NCBI RefSeq assembly: GCF_032854445.1
Contig: NC_088302.1
Span: 4,829,338-4,893,337 of the forward strand
From: Liolophura sinensis
Lineage: Eukaryota; Mollusca; Polyplacophora; Chitonida; Chitonidae
Reading direction: 5' to 3'
Length of the DNA stretch: 64,000 nucleotides
The translations under genes were made by a program, and so were the position numbers. The stretch's first letter is position 1, and every line of letters begins with the position of its first letter. Positions 50,301-58,163 of the stretch are shown one piece after another. The notes beneath the pieces were generated by a model. The model made no database searches and was not told the DNA's origin. It worked only from the letters and a program-made list of their open reading frames with translations.

Positions 50301-53300
50301 TGATTTGATAAGATTTGACAGTGGTTTCACAGAATTCAAATCGTACAAGTTTTATTGTCCCTGTCCCTGTTTTTGTTGTCCCCAAACACGTACAGCTTGT
50401 ATTCCAGACAATATACGGGCAGATAAATGTAGTCAGCTCTAGGTGACAACATACCAACTGGAATGGTTTTCCCTGTGGTTTTATCAGCCCAGCCAGCGTA
50501 GTAACGTAGGACTTCACTTGAGAAGTAAATGTCGCCATATGCACTTTGGTATGGTTTACCATTGTCCAATGTCTCCAAACTCTGTAAGTATACATAAATA
50601 TGACCCCTGCAGCAGTTCAAAACATAAAAGTATGTACCGAACAGGGACCTTTGGTCCAACATGCAACTGTAGTAAACCATACCGCTATATACCGAGCAGG
50701 GACATTTGGTCCAACATGCAACTGTAGCCAAACAAACTTTCCTCTTATATTTCAACAACAAAATCACAAACACTATGGCTGCATTACAAAACAAATATTG
50801 CAAACTTGGCATAAATGGCACTTGCATTTAAAAAATGACAGGCGGCCTGAAAGTGGCAGCCATGTTTAATTTCAGACAATATACATAAGTACATATAAAT
50901 CTCATTTGTCCTCCCCATAGCTTGAAGATTTTGCTGAAGAGTGAATGGAACAACAATAATTGCTGTTATGGTATGTGGAGTGGACAAATTCATTCAGACA
51001 CCGATGTTCACAGTGAAGTGACAAACATACACCTGCACATCCTTGGCTGGATTTGCATTAGACCACAGGTAAAGACAAGTTTATTAATTTGATGCATCTA
51101 GTTAAGAGTTAAATTTTGATTACAACAATAAATTTTGAATAGGTGACGAATACACCTGCTTGATGCTCACACTACTGTACCCCTTTGACGTTTGCAGTTA
51201 CCTAACAAAATTGTTAACAATATCAAGTCATTATGTGGGTGTTAACATAAAGTTGTAAGACGATACACTTACTGCAATGTACACCCTGTCCCGGTCAATC
51301 AGATCTGCAAGTTTGTGTAAGAGCTTGCCCCTGCGACTCGCATCCAAGGTGCGCCACATTGACCCGATCTTGAACGCTTCCTGGGCAGCGGCCACAGCCA
51401 GTTCCACGTCAGCCTGTTCAATAACAACAAGCAAACACACATATAGGCTGCATAAAGCATCAAACAGGTGCACTAAGAACAAATGACACCTGAATTTTCA
51501 TTACCTGACCCCATCTAAAATTAATGAAATACCTTTCATAATATATATTATTGAACAAAACAATAATAATTTATTCCAGGCAAGAAATTTTACTTCACAA
51601 ATTTGGTTGACTAAAAATTTAACATTAAATATTGGTAACGAATAAGCACATACATTTCTTCCTCAATGAGTTATAACAGAGCCATTATTGTATCACTTTT
51701 ACTTACAATTATTTATTTGTTTATTTATTTTATTGGAATTTGATGCCTGATAGGGAAAGGTCTGATAGCATTTGTTTCTATGTTACCTTGTCTCCTTCCT
51801 GGACATCACAAATTTTCTCCCCGGTGCAAGGGTTGATTGTTGGGAAAGTTTTCCCACTCTCAGAGTTCACAAATTCATTGTTGATAAAAATCTGAAACAA
51901 AACACACGGCATTAACATCCTGGTATATTCTGAATGTTACATAACTGAATTACCATCATAACAAACTCTTCTTTCACAATTCTAAAGTATAATACTTGTA
52001 CTTGTACCTGCCTTTCAAGCTAGGGACTGATTACCAAAATTATCTCACACCAGAAGACTGATTACCAAAATTATCTCACACCAGAAGACTGATTACCAAA
52101 ATTCCCTCACACCAGAAGACTGATTACCAAAACTTCCCAACACCAGAAGACTGATTACCAAAATTCCTAACACAAGAAAACTGATTACCAAAATTTCCTA
52201 ACATCAGCAGACTGATTACCAAAATTATCTCACACCAGAAGAATGATTACCAAAATTATCTCACACCAAAAGACTGATTACCAAAACCTCCTCACACCAG
52301 GACACTGATTACCAAAACCTCCTAACACCAGGAGACTAATTACCAAAATTTCCCCATACCAGAAGACTGATTACCAAAATTTCCTCACACAGAAGACTGA
52401 TTACCAAAATTTCCTCACACCAGAAGACTTATTACCAAAAGTGTAAATTACAATACTGCATTCAACCTAAATTTCAGCAGTTTTCAAGTCACACACTTGC
52501 TTGATTCTGACTGATTCATCATTTATAGGGCCACTTTTTCTGTTTTTGTGAAGTTTGATTAATTTCTTGTCACATAAAAACTGATGGGTTGGCATCAAAA
52601 GTATCATGTTAAGGCCTTCACATCCCTCTGAAATGTCACTGTAAAGTACTAAAGTTAAAGGTGAAAAACAGTGTCTATTTAGACATACAAACTGTTGAAA
52701 GCTCCTGTCAATCATAAATCTTCAAAATCATTTTACCCTTCTTAATATTTGTTGATAATTTTTAAGCTGCAATCCTATTTTGCCTTCGGACTAGACAAGT
52801 GGTTTCTCAGCTGCAGTATAATTCTTGCTGAAAAACAGACCACAATGGCATTGTATCTAACTTGCTGTCTAGCAGTTAAGCTTATCATATACCAAAGGAT
52901 ATCAGATACAGAGGCCTGCTTGCCTATGACACATGTAGGTCACAGTGTTTCGCATTTATCAGTACACACACACACACATCAAATATCATCTGGTCAAGGG
53001 TGAAAATCTTACAGGGTAGGATGATTAAGCATTTTTTAAAAACTAACTGATAGTAAAAACACAACTTATTCAAACCAGCTGTCATGTTTGCAAAATTACA
53101 ACTGAGGAATTATGATCTAAATCATGATGTGTTTAGTTAGTTACTACTAACTACATGTATATACCAAAATGAATCTCCTGGAGAAATACTATCCAGGATG
53201 TCAAATTGTCATTTATTTGGATATAATGCTTTCCCTCAAAATTAAATGCTAAGTTAGACAAGAAATACTCTTAAAACTTCCACAAAAATATTCATTGGGA

Positions 53301-54025
53301 AAATATCTGTACTTTTTAAAAATATTTCTGAACCATAGAAGGGTGTGGAGCTGTGGGGGGGGGGGGGGGTATGGGCAGGATATGGGGGTCAAATGTTATC
53401 TCAGTACAAGATTAAGGGTAAAGGGCCAATACTTAGATATGAAGGACAGAGTTTAAGCTCAACAAGCACCCGTTCTCTTTATTTATTCATGTTTCACAAA
53501 TACTGTTGTGAATAGAAGTTCTACACCCATAAGAATAGTAACGAATGAATGTCATCCCTACTTCTAATCTTCACTGGAAGAGTTAATTTACAAGGCCAGT
53601 AAAAATGCGCTGAAAAATGCTGTAATCCGTTAACACTACAAGTAACGTTAAAGTAATTCATCATTGGACAGCTTCAACATCATCATCATATTATAACTAA
53701 GTAGTTACACATTAATTTCATTGCAAAACATAGTGCAGCATGTTGAGGTAAAGATTTTTGCTTAGAACTCCTGTGCCAAACCATGACAGTTGCTAATACA
53801 TATATTTACTGCATCTCTACATATGTAAGGCAGGGCTCTAGCCCGACCAAAGACAGTATTGTTCTCACTGAATAGGCCTGCAACACACGACAGTTTCTGG
53901 CGCAAGCTTGCCGCAATCCTATTCTCTACATACGTGACATAACCTCGTCACATATCTACGTTATCTGACATTACCTGGGAGTATTTCACCTCAGGGTTCA
54001 CGATAGGGGCCGGTGGTTTGGACAT
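32309..54025 (-). CDS. Aldehyde dehydrogenase, ALDH1A/ALDH2 type, complete (14 coding exons, 495 aa)
   Basis: Exons: 53975-54025, 51787-51891, 51273-51413, 50455-50581, 50098-50159, 48882-49010, 41877-41990, 38503-38605, 37475-37659, 36644-36808, 35674-35831, 34343-34417, 32618-32657 and 32309-32341. The joined frame is open for 495 codons and ends IPQKNS-stop, as in vertebrate ALDH1/2. The product oxidises aldehydes (possibly retinal) to acids using NAD. Visible motifs: WNYP with the catalytic Asn, VKPAEQTPL with the cofactor Lys, FTGSTEVG of the nucleotide fold, LELGGKSP with the general-base Glu, GQCCVAG with the nucleophile Cys, EEIFGPV, and [10 protein letters not shown]. The start [17 protein letters not shown] shows no mitochondrial presequence, so a cytosolic enzyme is likely. 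Some positions resemble ALDH2 ([16 protein letters not shown]), so the subclass is left open. Mean intron size is inflated by arrays. Confidence 0.95.
32618..32657 (-). CDS. ALDH exon 13
   Basis: 40 nt, phase 2 to 0. Encodes [13 protein letters not shown], the segment after the conserved GREL. The acceptor is TTTCCAG and the donor GTAAGT. Confidence 0.9.
32985..33295. repeat. 15-bp minisatellite, about 20 copies
   Basis: Unit AACCCAGAGACTCAA alternating with AACCCAGAGAATCAA, in ALDH intron 12. The plus-strand open frame rich in NPETQTQ is produced by the repeat, whose period is a multiple of three. Confidence 0.95.
33638..34108. repeat. 22-bp minisatellite, about 21 copies
   Basis: Unit GGTATATGTGGTCAGTTTGA plus GA with variants (ATACGTGG, TCGGCTTG), in ALDH intron 12. 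Confidence 0.95.
34343..34417 (-). CDS. ALDH exon 12
   Basis: 75 nt, phase 2 to 2. Encodes [20 protein letters not shown] and LGREL, the conserved C-terminal catalytic-domain signature of the family. Confidence 0.93.
34561..34829 (-). mobile_element. Full-length tRNA-derived SINE with target-site duplication
   Basis: Complete reversed copy of the family at 46601, from TATTTATTTGATTGGTG (tail) to CCGAGCCACGGAGGCC (head). Direct repeats ACCTAAACATAT flank it at 34549-34560 and 34830-34841. It lies in ALDH intron 11 on the gene's strand. Confidence 0.92.
35205..35545. repeat. About 19-bp minisatellite, some 18 copies
   Basis: Unit ACCAACACGATCACAGTGT with variants (CTCCATACACGATCACAGTG), in ALDH intron 11. 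Confidence 0.9.
35674..35831 (-). CDS. ALDH exon 11
   Basis: 158 nt, phase 0 to 2. Starts [19 protein letters not shown], which completes the EEIFGPV cofactor motif with exon 10, and ends QSVQAGTVW. Confidence 0.93.
36644..36808 (-). CDS. ALDH exon 10
   Basis: 165 nt, phase 0 to 0. Encodes [17 protein letters not shown], then [17 protein letters not shown] and RIAKEE with the NAD-ribose-binding Glu. Confidence 0.93.
37475..37659 (-). CDS. ALDH exon 9 (catalytic cysteine)
   Basis: 185 nt, phase 1 to 0. Encodes [20 protein letters not shown] with the nucleophilic cysteine, then [16 protein letters not shown], ending GPQ. The residue before GQCC is Met where vertebrate ALDH1/2 have Gln. Confidence 0.93.
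37823..37935 (-). mobile_element. Head-truncated SINE with target-site duplication
   Basis: Only the tail half of the family at 46601 is present (TTTGATTGGTGTTATACGCC to GGGCAGAGCCCAGG). It is flanked by GACACCAAATAG at 37811-37822 and 37936-37947, so the truncation happened at insertion. Located in ALDH intron 8. Confidence 0.88.
38503..38605 (-). CDS. ALDH exon 8
   Basis: 103 nt, phase 0 to 1. [17 protein letters not shown] completes GSTEVG, then LELGGKSP holds the general-base Glu, ending IFADAD. Confidence 0.93.
39165..41880. repeat. About 53-bp minisatellite carrying a splice donor, about 50 copies
   Basis: On the gene's strand each unit reads TGAG|GTAAGCATGGAATATG, then AAATGACCTTACATTTCACC and TGTGAGTAAG. 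The first unit is the real exon 7 donor region, TGAG|GTGAGCATGGAATATG. The array therefore starts on the exon boundary and repeats the last four exon bases and the donor through 2.7 kb of intron 7. Units also hold GTGAGTAAG, a second donor-like motif. Confidence 0.95.
41877..41990 (-). CDS. ALDH exon 7
   Basis: 114 nt, phase 0 to 0. Encodes [20 protein letters not shown] and VAFTGSTE (nucleotide-binding fold). Its donor opens the adjacent 53-bp array. Confidence 0.93.
42040..42295. repeat. 27-bp minisatellite, about 9 copies
   Basis: Unit ATCACCTGTGATGACATCAC plus TTAAACC, in ALDH intron 6 about 50 bp before the exon 7 acceptor. Confidence 0.92.
43560..44400. repeat. About 100-bp tandem repeat, some 8 partial copies
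   Basis: Recurring TTCCTGGCAGACAGGTTATG, GGACAACCTGCACCAAGGCA and GAGTGCCACTAACACTACTG blocks with deletions between copies, in ALDH intron 6. Confidence 0.88.
45526..45552. repeat. Poly-C run of 27 (poly-G on the ALDH strand)
   Basis: An uninterrupted C run next to an ACC-rich stretch, in ALDH intron 6. The transcript would carry a long G run. Its length may be a sequencing or assembly approximation. Confidence 0.9.
46601..46869 (+). mobile_element. Full-length tRNA-derived SINE with 12-bp target-site duplication
   Basis: The clearest copy of the main family here. The tRNA-like head has an A-box-like TGGCTCAGTCGG (46611-46622) and a B-box-like GTTCAAGTCC (46680-46689). A conserved centre follows (TGCCAGCAACCTGCGGATGG), then the tail ATAAGTGAAATATTATTGAG, GTAAAACACCAATC and poly-A. 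TCCTAACAGCTC flanks it at 46589-46600 and 46870-46881. The tail block resembles conserved 3' domains of invertebrate tRNA-SINEs (possibly Nin-DC). It lies in ALDH intron 6, antisense to the gene. Confidence 0.93.
48185..48835. repeat. 22-bp minisatellite, about 29 copies
   Basis: Unit GCTACTGGCTCACCACTGAC plus AG with variants, ending about 47 bp from the exon 6 donor in ALDH intron 6. Confidence 0.93.
48882..49010 (-). CDS. ALDH exon 6
   Basis: 129 nt, phase 0 to 0. Starts [16 protein letters not shown] (catalytic Asn) and carries [20 protein letters not shown] (cofactor Lys). Confidence 0.93.
49102..49450 (+). mobile_element. tRNA-derived SINE of a second family, with target-site duplication
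   Basis: Head AGTTGGCCGAGCGTCCGCTT, B-box-like GGATCAATCC, and tail ATGACTGAAAAATTGTTGAG, then TACGACGTTAAACCCCAAGC and CACTCACTCACTCA. Such tails are familiar in molluscan tRNA-SINEs. Flanks CACAAATTTTT (49091-49101) and CACAAATTCTT (49451-49461) form an 11-bp duplication with one mismatch. Located in ALDH intron 5. Confidence 0.88.
49590..50085. repeat. 29-bp minisatellite, about 17 copies
   Basis: Unit CACAGGTAAGAGCTGTGTGT plus ACCATACAG, ending about 12 bp inside ALDH intron 5 from the exon 5 donor. All frames stay open through it, which creates spurious cysteine- and tyrosine-rich open frames on the minus strand. Confidence 0.95.
50098..50159 (-). CDS. ALDH exon 5
   Basis: 62 nt, phase 1 to 0. 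Encodes [20 protein letters not shown], the conserved lead-in to WNYP. Confidence 0.93.
50455..50581 (-). CDS. ALDH exon 4
   Basis: 127 nt, phase 0 to 1. Encodes [20 protein letters not shown] and [18 protein letters not shown]. The acceptor is TACTTACAG. Confidence 0.93.
51273..51413 (-). CDS. ALDH exon 3
   Basis: 141 nt, phase 0 to 0. Encodes [20 protein letters not shown], then [20 protein letters not shown] and RDRVYIA. Confidence 0.93.
51787..51891 (-). CDS. ALDH exon 2
   Basis: 105 nt, phase 0 to 0. Encodes [20 protein letters not shown], then [15 protein letters not shown], the conserved N-terminal strands of the family. Confidence 0.93.
52022..52440. repeat. 31-bp minisatellite, about 14 copies
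   Basis: Unit CTGATTACCAAAATTTCCTC plus ACACCAGAAGA, in ALDH intron 1 about 130 bp before the exon 2 acceptor. Confidence 0.93.
53355..53369. repeat. Poly-G run of 15
   Basis: A G run within a G-rich stretch in ALDH intron 1 (C-rich on the gene's strand). Confidence 0.9.
53975..54025 (-). CDS. ALDH exon 1 (start codon)
   Basis: Encodes [17 protein letters not shown] from ATG at 54025, before donor CAG|GTAATG. It is the only exon placed without strong similarity, but phase, splice site and the ALDH-like [11 protein letters not shown] junction support it. No TATA box was seen upstream. Confidence 0.8.
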
Positions 54026-54595
54026 CTTCTCGAGTGCAGCTCTAATCAGTGACTGACGTAGTGACGGTGATTACTTGAACGACCTACTCCGAGCTCTGGC
54101 TCTCAGCTGCAAGAACTGGGACACACTCCCAACACGGCGCTAGAGCACAGCCTACTATCTCTGCAGCACTGAGAGCCGTGCCTCGCCCTCTCACCATCGA
54201 TTTCGTTGTCACGTAAAGGCATGGGTAAATCTCACGCACAGATAAGTGAAAACAATTTGTTATTTTTCCAGGTTAACGGATAGAAAGATATCATTTAAGA
54301 TGATGTAATACTTGAATCGCGCGGTGTATTAGAAAAGATGGGGATGGATCGAGCAGCAGAGTTATTATTCCTTGTAGAATATATATTTATATGTGCAGTA
54401 GTTACGAAAAAGTGCAGCTTGGAAACCTCAGAAGTCAGCTTCTGCGTTGTCTTGATTGATGGGAACTATGTTATGTAACACGAGTGATTATAAAGCCTGT
54501 AGTTTGTATACTCGCTAACTTATCGAAGGACAAAACAGGCGTGACTGAATGAAACTTTTTAGGCTGGTTTCTACAGGCATTCTTTCCAGGCAGAC

Positions 54596-54780
54596 TGTAA
54601 CCAGCATTGTGGTGGGAGGAAACGGGACAGAGCCCAGGGAAACCCACGACTATCCGCAGGTTGCTGTTGACTTTCCCACGTACGGTCAGAGAGAAACCCA
54701 GCAGGACTGGACTTGAACTCAGAGCGACCGCATTGGTGGGAGGGACCTTGGCCATTGCGTCGCGCTGGCGTGCTAACACC
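54596..54780 (-). mobile_element. SINE copy, tail truncated
   Basis: Reversed copy of the family at 46601: CCAGCATTGTGGTGGGAGGA, TATCCGCAGGTTGCTG, GGACTTGAACTCAGAGCGAC, CGCGCTGGCGTGCTAAC. The tail beyond the GTGGGAGG block is missing. Confidence 0.8.
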
Positions 54781-54945
54781 CTGGGATCAAGGCTGTATGT
54801 CAGGAACGTGATGAAGGGCGATGGTTCGCCTCACACACTCTGATGGCTTCCTCCACTAAGATAAACCTGACCGCCGTCGTACACTCCAGTAAGCCTATAC
54901 ACGGAAATAATTCGGATTTCAATGATTACGCTATTTATATACATG

Positions 54946-55172
54946 AGCTGTTCACGTGGCTGAGTGGTTGGCGTGCTTGCGCAGCACAATGGCTCTAGGG
55001 CCTTTCATCAGTGAGTTGGCTTCCTAGCTAACAGGTCACCGTACGTGGCAAGGTCTGCCAACAAACTGCGGATGGTCGTATCGGCTTTTCCCTCGAGGTG
55101 TGCTCATTTTAATTCCTACACCCATGGTGTCGTATTCATCAAGTAAACAACTAAATAAATAAATAAATAAAT
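54946..55172 (+). mobile_element. SINE copy, diverged
   Basis: Plus orientation: GTGGCTGAGTGGTTGGCGTG head, CTGCCAACAAACTGCGGATG centre, and a tail ending in AATAAATAAATAAATAAAT. The centre of the tail is diverged. Confidence 0.75.
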
Positions 55173-55505
55173 ACAAGCTTTATCGAGTCCGGATGATATG
55201 AGCGGCGAATATTCAAAATCATATACTAATTTCTTATATACTTACCATATATAATGTTTCAAGGCCTGATCCATTTGCTTTGTAATTATTTTTTATGTCA
55301 TTACAAGAAATGTTATGAAAAGACAGGACTTTGGATAATACTATACCAGTTACGTCAAATAAATTGCAATTAACATCACTAAATGGTTTTGCTTTCTTCT
55401 AATTCTGCTGAAACCAAAGTGTTAGCTAAGACATGTGTAACCATTTACGTGAACAGTTCAGGCCTACTATCCACGCACCATATACCCAACCACTTGATGA
55501 GTTTA

Positions 55506-55778
55506 CTATTTATTTATTTCTTTATTTGATTGGTGTTGTACGCCGCACTCAAGAATATTTCACTTATACGACGGCGGCCAGCATTATGGTGGGAGGAAAC
55601 CGGTCAGAGCCCGGAGGAAGCCCACGAATGTCCGCAGGTTGCTGGAGGCCTTCCCACGTACTACCGGATAGGAAGCCAGCATGAGCTGGACTTGAACTCA
55701 CAGCGGCCGTATTGTTGAGAGGCTTCTGGATCTGTGCGCCGCGCTGGCGCGTTAACCACCTCAGCCACGGAGGCCTCC
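55506..55778 (-). mobile_element. Full-length tRNA-derived SINE with target-site duplication
   Basis: Reversed complete copy, from TTTATTTGATTGGTGTTGTA to CCTCAGCCACGGAGGCC. TGATGAGTTTA flanks it at 55495-55505 and 55779-55789. Confidence 0.92.
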
Positions 55779-56178
55779 TGATGAGTTTATTACATTCAGA
55801 CCAAGTGTTTATACATCTATACAAATTATATCCAACACTGTCGCCAAGTCTCGATTATGCGAATAATAGATTCATATACAGAATAAGTCTGTATATACTC
55901 TTATATGTGAGAGTCTGATTATGACCAGCTTTGAAACATTGAACCATTTGGCACTGAGCTCAACACCACGTGCAGGGCTTGAAAAAAATATATATGTATT
56001 TTAAATATGCGGACAAAGAATCCAAAGAAAGTACCATGGCCATGATCCGTGAAGTCCGCTACAGGTGTCGTATATATACTTTTCCTTCGGAGCAGAAGTA
56101 GGTTCGACAATTGCAGGAGGGGATCAACGGTTTTGATCTTCATCAAACTGTGCATATGTGTATACACTATTATTTACG

Positions 56179-56183
56179 CACAT

Positions 56184-56214
<31 letters not shown>

Positions 56215-56216
56215 TC
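56179..56216. repeat. (TTTA)n microsatellite
   Basis: About nine TTTA units, next to GACCATCCGAGGATTC, a scrap of SINE centre; probably the remnant of a reversed SINE tail. Confidence 0.85.
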
Positions 56217-56399
56217 CCGAGGGTAACCTAAGACCATCCGAGGATTCGCACACCAGAATGAATGAATGATTATATAGGTTAACGCGAGTATGAATAATTA
56301 ACCAGTAATAGGCATCCTACGCCCATTCCCTAGGTATACATATACAGGTATGTATCGACCAATAAGGCTGCAGCCTCACGTCAGGAAGCTTTTCTGATA

Positions 56400-56512
56400 T
56401 CTGGTGGTGCGCAGAGATATCCTCGTGGTTAATCTTCCTGCTTTACTCAGGTCTCCGCCGTCATTTCAGTGAGATACTCATTAATATAGGGGCGAAACAC
56501 CAATTATATTAG
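56400..56512 (+). mobile_element. Degenerate SINE fragment
   Basis: TCCGCCGTCATTTCAGTGAG, then ATACTCATTAATATAGGGGC and GAAACACCAATTA, resemble the family tail at low identity. Confidence 0.4.
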
Positions 56513-57727
56513 CCTACGCACGCGGGCTCATTCGAGAGACACTGTTCTCGCCGCAGCTGATTGGCTAGCCCAAAGATAAGCTGTAAATTCCTACCGTAAC
56601 GTCCACCTGGACAATTCACTAAAAATAACAGCTCGAACCGTACCTTACTTTTGGTATTCACCGATTCCGTAAAACGCCCGAAAGGTAATTATGTGTCCGC
56701 CAAGCCCTCAGCAACGTATAACTGGTGGTTGGTCGAAAATTTCTTCTAACACAACTCCTCATGAATTTATTTGTTTTTTTTTTGTTTGTTTTAGTTTTTG
56801 TTTTTTTGTTGTTTTTTTTTTCGCCTTCAAATATAAGGGTACTATAGAATTTGGATTTCGTTGTCAACAATTTATCTTACGAACTGCCGACGGGTACTTT
56901 GTTGGGACTTGGCAGAAGTTTGAATTTAAATCATGGCGTCGTAGGTCCTGCTTGTTCGATTCTAAAGTTTAAACAGCTGGATTTCTATTAAAGAATGGTT
57001 CACCGATGCTGGCTGTGATATAACTACAATTTGGTCGACTCAAGGAATCAGTATATACCAAATTTAAGCGTCGGGAGGGTTCGAGGTGTTATTTTTAATG
57101 AAATTGACTTCGTGTAAGTCTATGTAACGGGCACTGTTACGTGTCCCAGGCTAGCTGAACTAGATTGAATGGAGAAATATAGCAATCAGAAGCGGAAGCG
57201 TGGAAGTCTATATAACGGGCACTGGGCACTACATTATCGTGTGAAGTGTCCATGGCTAGAAGAGCTGCTAAACGGCCCATGACCGACGTGACAGGTTCGA
57301 ATCCAGTTCTAGCTGGTTCTACAGCAAGACAACTTCAATGGAAATAAAATAAATTGTTAGTAATATGTTTACTTTCAATTTCTAACCCACGTACCGCTCC
57401 ACGTGAGGTCTGATGTGGCGCTGCGAGAACGTGTGAACGTTCATAGAAAGCGCCAAAACAACGTCCTAGTTCCGGCAAACCCAAAGATGCATTCAATGCT
57501 GAAAAATTATCAAAGAAACTTCTTTGACCCAACTTCAAATGGCCCCTGCAAAAGTCTGAAAAAGAAAAACAAGAAGATGAAGCAATTTCGTGACGCATGA
57601 GTGTGTCACTCTGATTTGTCAGATGCCTGTCTCCTGTGTCACTTGTTTGTTCCTGAAATCTGACGGCCACTCTCACTGCCAGGACAGTGGCCCTTGCCAA
57701 CCCTGTCATCTGCCCAGAACACGCCGA

Positions 57728-57734
57728 TATAAAA
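57728..57734 (+). promoter_or_regulatory. TATA box of the plus-strand gene
   Basis: GATATAAAAGA at 57726-57736. An initiator-like GGCAGTTACAGG follows about 25-30 bp downstream, and a consensus donor AACAG|GTGAGTG at 57776 closes a first non-coding exon. The spacing is right for a TATA-directed start near 57757. Confidence 0.65.
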
Positions 57735-57756
57735 GATCGCAAGAGATAAGATTGGC

Positions 57757-57775
57757 AGTTACAGGACATTAACAG
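57757..57775 (+). other. Predicted tiny 5' UTR exon
   Basis: About 19 nt between the predicted start site and donor CAG|GTGAGT. The next exon begins after TGTTGCCCATTCAG at 58114, 13 nt before the start codon. Inferred from spacing and splice sites. Confidence 0.5.
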
Positions 57776-58126
57776 GTGAGTGTGTGTCCAGTAGTTTAGG
57801 TTACCATATGTTACATTTTCCTGGGGAAAAAAATGGAATTCATTTGATAGCTGCATGTTTTAAAGCTCACAGCATATATATGCAGGGCTTACTCAAATAT
57901 AACAATATGAATCGGAATTCTATAAGTATTAGAAATTTTGTTTTTGGCATAATATGCGCAGGTAATAGGATACGTGAGACCCATTTGCCAATTATCACTG
58001 TCGTGGCTGCTCTTGGCTTTACTCTTTATGCTGTAGTCTTTTATATGTCTTAATTTCTTCCCATCTCACCTGCTAAATCTGAATTAAATCGAAACTTTTT
58101 TTGTTGCCCATTCAGATCCCGGAAAC

Positions 58127-58163
58127 ATGAAGGAGCTGGTGGCACTGTTCGCTTGCTTTGTGT
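58127..58163 (+). CDS. Secreted protein exon 1 (signal peptide)
   Basis: Encodes MKELVALFACFV and the first base of the next Cys codon. The donor is TGT|GTAAGT, phase 1. The start is the first ATG after the upstream acceptor at 58114. Confidence 0.75.

Larger units (their letters stand above)
54026..57727. other. Intergenic interval between divergent genes
   Basis: Separates the ALDH start (minus) from the promoter of the plus-strand gene. It holds the ALDH 5' UTR and promoter (unmapped), several SINE copies listed separately, and a TTTA microsatellite. I see no supported gene. The 173-codon minus-strand frame at 57335-57856 lacks any recognisable domain and overlaps the promoter of the other gene. 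Confidence 0.6.

Noticed and set aside
57240-57320. tRNA-like segment with GGTTCGAATCC
   Set aside because: B box only; no cloverleaf could be formed. Probably an old SINE head, too weak to list.
57335-57856. 173-codon minus-strand frame
   Set aside because: No recognisable domain, no supported splice structure, and it overlaps the promoter of the plus-strand gene.
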